Assembly (NCBI RefSeq): GCF_000187895.1
Contig: NZ_DS990135.1
Coordinates: forward strand, 89,720 to 153,719
From: Phocaeicola plebeius DSM 17135
GTDB taxonomy: Bacteria > Bacteroidota > Bacteroidia > Bacteroidales > Bacteroidaceae
Direction: 5' to 3'
Length of the DNA: 64,000 bases
The translations under genes and the position numbers were made by a program. The notes under the pieces were generated by a model, which searched no databases, was not told the DNA's origin, and saw nothing but the letters and a program-made list of their open reading frames with translations. Shown one piece after another: positions 52,557-60,989 of this stretch. How positions within the stretch are numbered: position 1 is the first letter of the stretch; the number at the start of each line of letters is the position of its first letter.

Positions 52557-53687
52557 TTAGGGATTTAAGTTGACGGCAAGGTCTTCTGGACGAATGCCTA
52601 CTACCTTTATATAGATATCCCGGTAGATGTTCTCCTTAATCTCCTTGTCCTCTTCAGAATAAAGCCATGCGGTAAATTCATGATAATATTCGCCGGTTCC
52701 CAATTTAAAGAAATCCTTATATTGATAATGTCTGCTCACGGGAATGCCTTTCTTGTTTAACAAGAAGCATGATTTAAGCGCATCGTGATATTGCGAGGTC
52801 AGTATCGCCTTTATCTTTTCGTCGAAATATTCCAATGTTTCCTGGTCAAAGAAAAACTGTACGGTGTAGGGCCACTTCTCCCCTTTTCCTTTGATGTACT
52901 GGTATTGGAATTTGGTTCTCTCCAGCTTTTTGTTGATACCGTTTAAGATGCTGGTCACCTTCTTCTTCCGGTCATGGTTGTCCTTTACCGTTACATCAAA
53001 TTCCTTGGCAAGTTGGTCAACCGTAACGGTGAAATAAGGTGCTTGTCCTTGGTCAATCTTATACTTGATCAGGTAAATCATTTTCGCCAGGTTCAGATAA
53101 AACTTGCGGTAGCCTTTGCGGTTGGGCAGGTTACGGTAGTCTTTCAGTTCCAGCAGATTGTATTCGGTAAGCAAAGTATTCATCAGATCTTTGCTCAGAT
53201 GCACGTTGTAATTCCGCTTGGTGCGCTTTTTCGTGCCGAAGTTATCCTTTATCTCAAAGCGGTCCAGTATTTGAATGAACTTATATTGCGTCTTGCCGTT
53301 CATGGCGTATGCTACACTGAGGTTGGATGTCCCTAAACGGTATAACGCCGCTTCAAAGGTGTTCTCTATCGGATGCTCTATCTTTTGGCCGTTCTGTTCG
53401 GTGATATATACCGGACGTTGGTTGCTGAACAGGAAATCAAGCTGCTTCTCGGTCAGTTTTCGTTGCAACTTGGTTCGTTCATACCCCATGACCTCACAAA
53501 AATCGTTGATGGAGAACCAGCAGTCGCCGAACAGATCTTTCATTTGTGAAGATGCCACGTAAATGATAATGTCAGACATGACAGTGCCGCCTGCATCAAA
53601 TAGAACTTCCAATACTTTCGTGTTGGAAGACTCGCTGAGAGTCCTGGGGACTCTGCTCAACTCTTTTTGTGTATTACTTTCCTTCAT
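52557..53687 (-). CDS. Replication initiator protein 2 (Rep_3-like)
   Basis: 376 residues, paralogous to rep1 throughout (RVPRTLSES, KDLFGDCWFSINDFCEVMGYERTKLQRKL, LELKDYRNLPNRKGYRKFYLNLAKMIYLIKYK, TVDQLAKEF), about 40 percent similar by eye. Two winged-helix domains are expected. It reads away from its iterons, which lie upstream (53802-54285), the opposite arrangement to rep1. A -7 box TATCTTTG at 53721-53714 precedes it by 27 bp. Confidence 0.9.
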   Translation of the reverse strand: MKESNTQKELSRVPRTLSESSNTKVLEVLFDAGGTVMSDIIIYVASSQMKDLFGDCWFSINDFCEVMGYERTKLQRKLTEKQLDFLFSNQRPVYITEQNGQKIEHPIENTFEAALYRLGTSNLSVAYAMNGKTQYKFIQILDRFEIKDNFGTKKRTKRNYNVHLSKDLMNTLLTEYNLLELKDYRNLPNRKGYRKFYLNLAKMIYLIKYKIDQGQAPYFTVTVDQLAKEFDVTVKDNHDRKKKVTSILNGINKKLERTKFQYQYIKGKGEKWPYTVQFFFDQETLEYFDEKIKAILTSQYHDALKSCFLLNKKGIPVSRHYQYKDFFKLGTGEYYHEFTAWLYSEEDKEIKENIYRDIYIKVVGIRPEDLAVNLNP

Positions 53688-53801
53688 AGGCGGACACTTG
53701 TTGTTTACTGATGCAAAGATACGTTTTTTTACGGAGATAGTGAATCTAACTCCCTATAAATGAAGATTCCAAAGCATTTTTTTCGTGCTGTTTCTTGATT
53801 T

Positions 53802-54285
53802 AGTTGTGTAAAAGTGTCCCGACTACGGCTGTTTCCGATCCCCCAGTTGTGTAAAAGTGTCCCGAATGGCCGGTTTAGTTGTGCAGAAGTGTCCCGGATT
53901 CCTGATTTAGTTGTGTAAAAGTGTCCCGAATGCAGATTCTAGTTGTGTAAAAGTATCCCGACTTTCCTGTTCAGTTGTGCAGAAGTGTCCCGAATAGTCG
54001 GTTAGTTGTGCAGAAGTGTCCCGGTTACGAGAAGATGCCAGTAAGTGCTAACTTGCAATAATATAGTTGATTATACGGAAAACCTCCCTTATTAGTTGTG
54101 TAAAAGTGTCCCACAAATACTTAAATCCCTAAAAACCTAAATAAAACGAAGAAATGATTTTGTTACCGTATTCTTACTTTCGGAAAAAATTTTGAGGTGG
54201 AAACAAGTAGAGGTTTGAATTCTTTAACATATTGTCCAGGATAATAGGCAAAGGGATTTTTCCGCAGTTGTGTAAAAGTGTCCCG
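53802..54285 (+). repeat. Iteron array of replicon 2 (9 copies)
   Basis: Nine 20-bp repeats of AGTTGTGyArAAGTGTCCCG start at 53802, 53845, 53877, 53909, 53941, 53973, 54004, 54094 and 54266. Steps are 43, 32, 32, 32, 32, 31, 90 and 172 bp; the first six steps equal those of array 1. The block after the eighth repeat (about 54114-54174) resembles the block after the last repeat of array 1 and leads to the same 14-bp motif (54175-54188). Confidence 0.92.
54175..54188 (-). repeat. 14-bp motif copy beside origin 2
   Basis: TACTTTCGGAAAAA on the plus strand, equal to the complement of TTTTTCCGAAAGTA. The core TTTC-n-GAAA is a 9-bp quasi-palindrome. Equivalent in place to 11997 at origin 1. Confidence 0.7.
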
Positions 54286-54362
54286 GTTCAATGCCGGCCT
54301 TCACTAAAACGGTGTGCAAAAATAACGCCTGCCCGACGGATGCAGTCGAACAGGCGTATATA

Positions 54363-54376
54363 TTTTTCCGAAAGTA
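54363..54376 (+). repeat. 14-bp motif copy beside the RHH/parA operon
   Basis: TTTTTCCGAAAGTA ends 4 bp from the stop of the RHH gene. With 54175 it brackets the last iteron in inverted orientation. Other copies: 39949-39962, 50533-50546, 57065-57078 (all plus orientation, inside genes) and 11997-12010 (minus orientation). Confidence 0.7.
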
Positions 54377-54379
54377 GAA

Positions 54380-54862
54380 TCAGATGCTCATATACTTCTT
54401 CAGTATCGCTTGAATCTCCTTGTTATGGCTGGTCAATATGTCTTCAAGAATGTTGTTTGCGATGTTGTGCATTCCTAATCCAGTGGCCATAGCAATCTGC
54501 TTCAGCTTTCTGTGGGTTTCGCTGGATATCCGGATTACTTCGGTGTTCTTTAATTTTCGCTCTTCCAGATATTCCGAGAATTTTTTTCCGCAGACTTTGC
54601 TTTCTTCTGTTTTTGGAGAAGACTGCACGGAAGGTTTGGATTCCGGCTTTTCCATTTGTTCCGGCTGAGGTTCTTGGACGGTTTCTTTGACTGGAGCCGA
54701 TTCTTTCACCTCTTCATGGATGGGGTGCTCAATCGCAGGTTGGGGGATAGTGCTTTCCGCAACACTTCCGATCTGCTGGATTTCCTGCTCTTTCTTACTG
54801 GCGCTTTGCAGCAAGAGTTTTCTCATGGCGGCTGATGATGTCCTTTCTTTGTTGGTTGCCAT
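54380..54862 (-). CDS. Ribbon-helix-helix DNA-binding protein (ParB-position, DUF3408-like)
   Basis: 160 residues. A long Pro/Glu/Lys-rich, probably disordered region (about 25-95) precedes a C-terminal ribbon-helix-helix-like domain (NTEVIRISSETHRKLKQIAMATGLGMHNIANNILEDILTSH). It follows parA by 4 bp, the usual place of a centromere-binding protein. Proteins of the DUF3408 type are common next to ParA in Bacteroidetes conjugative elements. Candidate ligand: the TTTC-n-GAAA motif flanking the gene (inference). Confidence 0.78.
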   Translation of the reverse strand: MATNKERTSSAAMRKLLLQSASKKEQEIQQIGSVAESTIPQPAIEHPIHEEVKESAPVKETVQEPQPEQMEKPESKPSVQSSPKTEESKVCGKKFSEYLEERKLKNTEVIRISSETHRKLKQIAMATGLGMHNIANNILEDILTSHNKEIQAILKKYMSI

Positions 54863-54866
54863 AGCT

Positions 54867-55565
54867 TTATTCTCCTATATGGTTACAGATTAATTCCAAT
54901 ACCTCTTCACAGAAAGCATCACAGGGATGATGGTACGCTTTACTCAGCGTACTTAAATTGCGTTGATAGTCAACCCTTGAATCCTTGATGTAGTTTTGCA
55001 TCAACTCGAAAGGCAAGGTTTTTTTATTTTTCAAAATTTCTTTGAACTCCAGCACATTCGGAAGAACACGGTTCATAACACCACGCACGGTAGTCTTTTT
55101 ACCAATCTTTCGACGGCTTTCGATAATCCCTTCATAGATGTTATAGTAAAAGGTCAATGTAGGTCTTAAATCGGTCTGGTTCGGTTCGAAGGGAATGATG
55201 ATCACGTCAACGAAGTGCAGCGTTTCAACTACACCGTTTTGTTTCAGGTTACCCGGAAAATCGACAAGTATAATGTCGTAATTGTCCTGAAGGAAATCCA
55301 GTTGGTTGATGAACTCTGAGGAAGAGATATTGATAACCTCATATTCTTCTTCCTTTTTCATGATTCCGTCCTCGGCTTCGTCCTCACGTAATTTTCCGAT
55401 AGTGTTCTGCATGTCGTCGATATCCACCACGGCAATGGATAAGCCCCCCTCTTCGTTTGACTGCGAATGAATATAACCTGCAAACAAAGCTGTCAGCGTA
55501 GACTTCCCTACCCCGCCCTTGGGATTCTCAAAAGCTACGACTACTCCTGGTAATATTTGTCCCAT
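54867..55565 (-). CDS. parA: ParA-family partition ATPase
   Basis: 232 residues from the ATG at 55565 (the frame is open to 55622, adding a hydrophobic stretch that is probably untranslated). The deviant Walker A ENPKGGVGKST spans 13-23; VVDIDDMQNT is the Walker A' region; IILVDFPGNL is Walker B. The small-ParA size without an N-terminal HTH fits type Ib or MinD-like plasmid/CTn ParA proteins. With the RHH gene it should segregate the replicon or support transfer. Confidence 0.9.
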   Translation of the reverse strand: MGQILPGVVVAFENPKGGVGKSTLTALFAGYIHSQSNEEGGLSIAVVDIDDMQNTIGKLREDEAEDGIMKKEEEYEVINISSSEFINQLDFLQDNYDIILVDFPGNLKQNGVVETLHFVDVIIIPFEPNQTDLRPTLTFYYNIYEGIIESRRKIGKKTTVRGVMNRVLPNVLEFKEILKNKKTLPFELMQNYIKDSRVDYQRNLSTLSKAYHHPCDAFCEEVLELICNHIGE

Positions 55566-55622
55566 AATGTACGTTTTTAAGTATGTGCGCAAATATATAA
55601 ATAATAAATTAAATAATTGCAT

Positions 55623-55900
55623 ACTTTTATAATTAATTTATTATACACTTTTTTACTTAATTGTATAAGTAATTACATATATAAATATAAATATAAATAT
55701 GTACATACTTAATCTTATAATTAAGTATGTATGTTCATACTTTGTAATAATATAATTAGTAATTATGTATTTTGTAACTAATGGCTTTCCGTTCGCCTGT
55801 TACAATGTGCGTAGTTACTTTGTAACAAAGTGAGCGGTTAATCTGGATTAAGAAATCAAGACTTTTGTCTGGTTTTGTTTCACAGCTGAGTATTATTGTA
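55623..55900. other. AT-rich intergenic region with repeated TTGTAAC elements
   Basis: No gene seen. It has runs of TATAAATATAAA, inverted AAGTATG/CATACTT arms (about 55724-55743), and several TTGTAA(C)/GTTACAA elements, including the quasi-palindrome ACTTTGTAACAAAGT near 55817-55831. Located between divergent parA and mobC, it could hold a centromere, operators or part of oriT. Confidence 0.5.
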
Positions 55901-55908
55901 TATCTTTG
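55901..55908 (+). promoter_or_regulatory. -7 box of the mobC-relaxase operon
   Basis: TATCTTTG at 55901-55908; a TTTTG at 55873-55877 is spaced 23 bp upstream, slightly long. Transcription from here would include the 55914-55948 hairpin in its leader. Confidence 0.5.
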
Positions 55909-55913
55909 CTAAT

Positions 55914-55985
55914 GCAAGGTATGTTTTTGTGGGTACAAAAAACCTTGCGACAGCCGAGCTGCCGACCAATGTTCGTTACACTCAC
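55914..55985 (+). other. Candidate oriT hairpin upstream of mobC
   Basis: GCAAGG (55914-55919) and TTTTTGT (55924-55930) pair with ACAAAAAA (55935-55942) and CCTTGC (55943-55948), with a small bulge; a GC-rich GACAGCCGAGCTGCCGACC stretch follows. The place immediately upstream of mobC and relaxase and the hairpin-plus-nick-region look suggest oriT. An RNA leader or operator is the alternative. Confidence 0.5.
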
Positions 55986-55998
55986 ATACTCTGTATAT

Positions 55999-56307
55999 AT
56001 GAAAGAGAATCGAGATATAAGTATAAAGATCCGCTTGACGGAAGCCGAGAAAGAACAGCTTCTTCAACGTTCAAAGGAAGAGGGAAAATCCCTTTCTTCC
56101 TTTATCAGAGAGTCTGCCTTGAAAGGCAGAAGCATATCGAAAACCGATGTGCAAATGATATATGAACTTCGTAAAATAGGAGCCAATATCAACCAGCTTG
56201 CCAAACATATCAATACGCTTCCGTCCGATGAAAATATATTGTATTCATTGGATCGGATTAACCAATACCTTTCGGATGTAGAAACCATTAACCGGAAATT
56301 GTTATGA
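55999..56307 (+). CDS. mobC: MobC-like relaxosome protein
   Basis: 102 residues from the ATG at 55999; upstream in-frame ATGs fall inside the putative oriT hairpin. An N-terminal ribbon-helix-helix-like part (ISIKIRLTEAEKEQLLQRSKEEGKSLSSFIRESAL) precedes the MobC signature (ELRKIGANINQLAKHINTL). It overlaps the relaxase gene by 4 bp. Confidence 0.88.
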   Translation: MKENRDISIKIRLTEAEKEQLLQRSKEEGKSLSSFIRESALKGRSISKTDVQMIYELRKIGANINQLAKHINTLPSDENILYSLDRINQYLSDVETINRKLL

Positions 56308-57704
56308 TAGCCGAGATACAACCTTCTTTCTCATCCCACCTGTCCATGAGCCGGAAAATTGAATACCAGCTTTCCAAGGTCAAGGAAGGAAACGGAAAAG
56401 TGCTTTACACCTCCACTGGTGACGAACTGGCCGCCATGCCAGCCTACATGAAACTTATCTCCCAGTTGAATGACCGGGTGAAACTACCTTATGCGGAATT
56501 TATTCTGAGCCTCTATCCGGGAGAAAGCCTTTCCGATGAACAGTGGCTTTCTCTTGCCGGGGAATATATCGAGAGGATGGGGTACGGAAAGTCCTGTTAT
56601 GCCGTTGTCCTAAATACCGACAAGGCACACAGCCATGTGCATGTGCTGCTGACCACAATTGATGAAGAAGGCAAAAGCATTCCTTCCGGAAATAATTACA
56701 GCCGTTCCGAAAAGATCTCAAGGGAACTGGAGCAGAAGTACGGTCTGTTGCCTTTGGAAAGGGAAGGAGGCAAGAGAACCACGTTGGGAGAGGCGCAATA
56801 CCGTAACTATTATTTCGATGCGGCCTTGAAGAAAGCCATGCGTAGTTATAATTACAAGGATAAGGTATCGGCTGTCCTGGAACAATCCGATACATACCGG
56901 TCTTTGAATAAACCCTTGCAAGAAATAAAATTGGCCAATGAAGAATGGCGTGTCCTATTGGGGGATGAAAGCTATGACAACCTTTTCGCATTGCTGGAAA
57001 AAGGAGGTTTTTTCAACCCCTTGTTCAAGGATGAACTGTTACAACAGCTTGACCGCATCTACTCTTTTTCCGAAAGTACATCCGATTTCCGAAGGAACCT
57101 GGAACAAGAAGGATTGTATATGCGTCTGGTCACCAAGAAGGACAAATCCTATTATGTCTATGGCATCAAGGATTCAGGCTTTTACCTGAAGGACGTTTCA
57201 CTTCCTCAGAAATATCGTTTTGGTAATATTCGTTTTGATGGCCGGGGCATGAGCGCCGATGAACAGAAGCATTATCTCTATGACCATGTGTTTAAGGCAT
57301 TGAACGCTTCTTTAGGCTATGAGGATTTTAAGAAAAGGTTGGCGGAAGAATCGATCCGTGTGACGGAACATGTAAACAGCAAAGGCGCATACGGGATTTC
57401 CTTTTATATGGAAAACGTGGAAAATGCTCATGTCTTTAAAGGTGCGGATCTTTCCCGTAAGCTCACTTATCAGAATATCCAGAAGCATTTCGATGGTGTG
57501 GCTGTCGGTCTCTCGCCACATATCGATAGGGTAGGGGAGTTCCGTGAGCGGGTGGATCGTGAGGCTTTCTATATGCAGGGTGGGGGAGTTATGGCCATTC
57601 CGGAACTTGACATTACCGGCAGCGGGAAGAAGTCGCAAGAGGATGATCTCATACCGTCCAAAAAGAAACGGAAACGCAAGAGTGGTCCCGATTTCTCATT
57701 ATGA
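56304..57704 (+). CDS. Relaxase of the conjugative element (MOBP-like)
   Basis: 466 residues. N-terminal relaxase domain with candidate Tyr21 (KIEYQLSKV) and the metal-binding H109-x-H111-x-H113 (AHSHVHVLLTTID), then a long C-terminal region ending in a basic tail (SKKKRKRKSGPDF). It should nick oriT and pilot the strand to the VirD4-like coupling protein. The gene contains one copy of the 14-bp motif (57065-57078). It differs from the relaxase at 7289, which probably mobilises a separate unit. Confidence 0.92.
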   Translation: MIAEIQPSFSSHLSMSRKIEYQLSKVKEGNGKVLYTSTGDELAAMPAYMKLISQLNDRVKLPYAEFILSLYPGESLSDEQWLSLAGEYIERMGYGKSCYAVVLNTDKAHSHVHVLLTTIDEEGKSIPSGNNYSRSEKISRELEQKYGLLPLEREGGKRTTLGEAQYRNYYFDAALKKAMRSYNYKDKVSAVLEQSDTYRSLNKPLQEIKLANEEWRVLLGDESYDNLFALLEKGGFFNPLFKDELLQQLDRIYSFSESTSDFRRNLEQEGLYMRLVTKKDKSYYVYGIKDSGFYLKDVSLPQKYRFGNIRFDGRGMSADEQKHYLYDHVFKALNASLGYEDFKKRLAEESIRVTEHVNSKGAYGISFYMENVENAHVFKGADLSRKLTYQNIQKHFDGVAVGLSPHIDRVGEFRERVDREAFYMQGGGVMAIPELDITGSGKKSQEDDLIPSKKKRKRKSGPDFSL

Positions 57705-57731
57705 TGAATACTAACTTAATATATTTGCTTT

Positions 57732-58715
57732 ATGAATTATCAGACCGTTTTACAGAATTATCATCCCACTGAACAGGGGGATTTCATGTTGAGATATGAG
57801 ATAGGTGGCCGGGGATATGTCGTTTACTCACCGGAGAAGGATGCGTTGTCTTGTATTGAATTACATGGCTTTTCCGAGCTTACTCCTTGGCAATTGGCTT
57901 TTGTTCTTTCCTTGGATATGCAGCAGATGAAAGAACAGGACGAGCTTTCTCTCTTCGTATGTTGTAAGCGAGAAAAGCTCTTGTCTTATCTTTTCGATGT
58001 GGAGGAAAGCGAAACCGTCTTGAAGACAAAGCACGTGTCCGGTTGGCAGGGCTATCTGATGATGGATATCCATAAGCCGGACAGGGTACGGAACGTGTTC
58101 CAGTTCCATCCGGAAACGAAAGAAGCCCGTTTGGTCTTTGATAACCGTTTATGTGTCGCTTCCCTTCGTGAGAAAGAAAAAGGAAAGCTCATCCATCTCT
58201 GTTGGAGTCCTTCTGTCTTTGCTGCCATCGATAAGGGAGGAGAGCGTACCGCACCGGCTTATCTGTTGGCTTCTGATGCTGCCTTGTTGCATGGGTATGC
58301 CATGAAACAGATTGCGGAATGCTTTGCCGGTACACCGGTTGAAGAACGGGTTATCGGTATTCATGTAGGGGATAATGTCTATGAGGCCTTGTCTTTTGTG
58401 TGCTATTACGTCCGTAACGTGCAGGATGAATATTTGGTTATTCCTGAGCGGAAAGATGGGATGGTGATTCTTGAAACCCCGAAATGGAATCCGATACGCC
58501 AGGCTAACTTCGTGGCTTCACTGAACAAGATGGCGGTTGACCAGGCGAAGAAACGCTATCCGGAAATGGAGGTTCCGAATGAACGGCCATTCACGTGCCT
58601 CTCTTTTGCCCGGAAGTCTTTCGTCTATTTCCCGGATCTGAAGGTGTATCAGGAGGTGTTCTTGAAGATGTATTTGGGGTTGGTGAGGTTACAGGAGGTG
58701 CATTTGCTGGGGTAA
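57732..58715 (+). CDS. Hypothetical protein downstream of the relaxase
   Basis: 327 residues, soluble, no recognised domain; several Cys/His (LFVCCKREK, CWSPSVFAA) and a C-terminal RQANFVASLNKMAVDQAKKRYPEM block. It starts 28 bp after the relaxase stop, so it is probably in the mob operon. Its 3' end is copied, in degenerate form, at 58999-59172. Confidence 0.72.
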   Translation: MNYQTVLQNYHPTEQGDFMLRYEIGGRGYVVYSPEKDALSCIELHGFSELTPWQLAFVLSLDMQQMKEQDELSLFVCCKREKLLSYLFDVEESETVLKTKHVSGWQGYLMMDIHKPDRVRNVFQFHPETKEARLVFDNRLCVASLREKEKGKLIHLCWSPSVFAAIDKGGERTAPAYLLASDAALLHGYAMKQIAECFAGTPVEERVIGIHVGDNVYEALSFVCYYVRNVQDEYLVIPERKDGMVILETPKWNPIRQANFVASLNKMAVDQAKKRYPEMEVPNERPFTCLSFARKSFVYFPDLKVYQEVFLKMYLGLVRLQEVHLLG

Positions 58716-58759
58716 GGAACAATTGCAGTGCTGCTTATAAAATAGTGGCACTACTATTG

Positions 58760-58915
58760 TTAGAGTACTTCTATCATTCCTTTGGTTACGGCATCGGCCA
58801 GTAGTCTTTTTACAATCCTGCCACTGGGAGGATTGGTTATCCCAAGCGTTATCTCAACCCTGTTTGATAGAGGATGATAGTGCAGGTATTGGAGGATTTC
58901 ATCTTCAATAGTCAT
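58760..58915 (-). pseudogene. Short winged-helix-like remnant
   Basis: A 51-codon frame (MTIEDEILQYLHYHPLSNRVEI ... IVKRLLADAVTKGMIEVL) looks like the C-terminal winged helix of larger proteins such as AlbA-type or Fic-type ones. There is no upstream part. A degraded second copy lies near 59270-59340. It may be a free-standing small DNA-binding protein or a leftover. Confidence 0.4.
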
Positions 58916-58998
58916 GTTATAATTCTTTTATCGGGACAATTTTGCCTGATATTTATGCTTTTGTTTATTGTTCTGTCCCGATAGAGATTATTTTGGAT

Positions 58999-59345
58999 GG
59001 ACAAAGAAACGCTATCCAGAAATGGAGGTTCCGAATGAACGGCCATTCATGTGCCTTTCTTTTGCTGGAAGTCTTTCGTCTATTTCCCGAGTCTGAAGGT
59101 GTATCTGGAGATGTTTTTGAAGATGTATTGGGAATTGGTGAGGTTACAAGAGGCGCATTTGTTGGAATAAGGAAAAGGGTGCATCTAATGCCCAATTTGA
59201 AAGGATCACCTGCTACAGATAACTGTAACAGGGATATTATCCTTAAAAAAGTGAGTTAGATACACCATTTTAAAGTGCTTCTGTTATTTCTTTGTTTACG
59301 GTGTTGGGGAATAATCTTTTTATTACTCAGTTATAGGGAAAATAG
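58999..59345 (+). repeat. Degenerate tandem duplication of 58548-58830
   Basis: From GAAACGCTATCC onward the sequence repeats the 3' end of the 57732 gene (identity high but with frame-breaking changes) and then the winged-helix remnant region (AAGTGCTTCTGTTATTTC against GAGTACTTCTATCATTCC). It encodes no intact product. Confidence 0.75.
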
Positions 59346-59534
59346 GTCTGATATTTATGTTTGGATTATATACTTTGAGGATAAGTGAAGAAAGATATCT
59401 GAAGGTGGATTCTTTTATTTAGAGTTCCTTTTAGAATAAGATTTCGCCAAACAGAAATATATTTAGAATTGTTTCTCATAAACCTCAATGCTGCAACATT
59501 GAAGTCCAATCTGTAAGCTTGATATCTTATACAT
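59346..59534. other. Intergenic, nothing recognised
   Basis: AT-rich sequence with no convincing gene, promoter or repeat. Confidence 0.4.
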
Positions 59535-59718
59535 TTATTCTTATTTCCAACTTTTCATATAGCACAACTGCCTTTATCAGAGGCAGATTCTCCTTGCAGA
59601 ACCATGGAAAATCGATACATCTGAAATCGACATGGCTCTCCTCCAGCAGATTGAGAAAACGGATGTCGTCTATCATCCCTTTTAAGGAAACGAACAGGAG
59701 AGGTATCTTTTTTCTTTG
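59535..59718 (-). pseudogene. Remnant of a serine recombinase
   Basis: The minus frame reads PLLFVSLKGMIDDIRFLNLL, then EESHVDFRCIDFP, and ends after VLYEKLEIRI. This follows the resolvase pattern (L.VAKLDRLSRN..FL..L.ESGVDF...D.P.......A.AE.E...I) with the catalytic DRL changed and no N- or C-terminal parts. A decayed fragment. Confidence 0.5.
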
Positions 59719-60089
59719 AGAATAAATTCAATCTCTCAAAAATAGCATATATAATGACTTGAAATTCAGTGTATTGAAAATTTCATAGTTTTAATTGAGG
59801 AACAAATAAGAAACAAAATTGCTAATTAAAGGCATTTCCCGATTTTTTGTTTTCACTCTGTTTCTTTCCTTGCACTTGCTTATAATCGGGACTTCTTGAA
59901 CCAGCTTCCTTCCAGAATTTTTTTCCTCGTCCGACGGTTGTATTTGAACTTCCAAGAACCATTGCAGCCAAAAGAAAAGCAAGCCTTCTCTAATTCATAC
60001 AAAGATAAGGAAAAACTTATAGGCAGGCAAATTTGTCTGCCTAAATATAGTTTACTTTGATTTAGCATATATATAGGCTAATGGACTAA
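59719..60089. other. Intergenic, no supported gene
   Basis: Several overlapping short frames on the minus strand, none with a recognisable domain. A TATCTTTG-like box on the minus strand near 60002 precedes a frame broken by an early stop. I make no gene call here. Confidence 0.4.
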
Positions 60090-60486
60090 ACTAAACCTTT
60101 TCCCGAACTTCGTAAAACGCTCTGGTCCCATTGTACAGCCAAAAGAAAAAAATATTCCACGGCATATTTTTCTTTTCGCTGCAACTCCCTTTTTATAAAC
60201 CATCAACCCTTTACACGAGATCTTCTCTTCCCTGTATTCGTACATCCGCTTTCGGGCTGCTGATATGAATTGTGTCGCAAAGGTATCTGTCATGTCTTTC
60301 TTGTATGCAAGGTCTCTGCCTGACGGTTCACGACAAAATCTCCACGCTCCGCTTTGCGGAGGTAGTATTTGGTTGTGAAACCCTGCATAAAGAGCCATGC
60401 CACCTTTTAAGGCGACATAATTAAATCAAGCCCGAAAGTAGCTGATTGCTACAAGAGGGAAAAAAGAAAACTTAAAATTCAAAGTT
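60090..60486 (+). promoter_or_regulatory. Structured leader F1
   Basis: No gene. Homologous to 62020-62358. Near 60336-60370 it holds AAATCTCC, the perfect stem CTCCGC/GCGGAG (60347-60352/60356-60361) and GTAGTATTT, enclosed by an outer pairing GGTTCACGAC with GTTGTGAAACC. The 3' end has CCGAAAGTAGCTG, then CTACAAGAGGG before the ATG. A minus-strand -7-like CAAAGGTA lies at 60278-60285. Confidence 0.7.
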
Positions 60487-60780
60487 ATGGCAAACTATGC
60501 AACAAACATTTTTCATGCAAGTACAGAAAACAAGCAAGACCTCGATAAAATAGAGGCATTTCTGGACGATAATTTCAACGGCTTTGTCAATCGGTATAGT
60601 GATATAGTAGATGCCGAATTTTCTTCCCGTTGGGAATACCCGGAAAAAGAAATCGACGAACTGGTAGCTTCTTTGGAAGCCAAAGATAAAATCTATATCC
60701 GCATACTGACATACGAGTTAGAGGACGAATACGTGAGCTTTCGGATATTCTCGCAAGGCAAGTGGGACATTAAGCTGTAA
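60487..60780 (+). CDS. Small hypothetical protein, first of the leader-F1 cluster
   Basis: 97 residues, acidic, mixed alpha/beta (NKQDLDKIEAFLDDNFNGF ... EKEIDELVASLEAKDKIYIRILTYELEDEYV). No name assigned. It heads five closely packed small genes (60487-61893), all cytosolic, as often seen in early-expressed accessory clusters of Bacteroidetes elements. Confidence 0.7.
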   Translation: MANYATNIFHASTENKQDLDKIEAFLDDNFNGFVNRYSDIVDAEFSSRWEYPEKEIDELVASLEAKDKIYIRILTYELEDEYVSFRIFSQGKWDIKL

Positions 60781-60798
60781 CCTAAAAACGCATTCACT

Positions 60799-60975
60799 AT
60801 GTACGAATACGAAGAAGACAGCGATATTATCGGTTTGTCCTGTACACTGCTCAATCCATACAAAGGTTACACGGAAGGTACAATCGTGGGCGACTATGGT
60901 AACACCATAGTTGTCCGCCTTGAAAGCGGCAAGGAAATTTCAGAATACCGTGATGAAGTGATTATCCATGATTAA
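60799..60975 (+). CDS. Small beta-rich protein (58 aa)
   Basis: A 58-codon frame starting MYEYEEDSDIIGLSCTLLN, with a KOW-like GTIVGDYGNTIVVRLESGKEI strand pattern. It fits neatly between its neighbours (18 and 14 bp gaps) on the same strand, which supports it being real despite its size. Confidence 0.65.
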   Translation: MYEYEEDSDIIGLSCTLLNPYKGYTEGTIVGDYGNTIVVRLESGKEISEYRDEVIIHD

Positions 60976-60989
60976 ACGATAGCAAACGT

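Noticed and set aside
53802..54285. CRISPR-like array
   Set aside because: Regular 20-bp repeats every 32 bp leave only about 12-bp spacers, the repeats match those at 11.6 kb, a Rep gene is adjacent and there are no cas genes. These are iterons.
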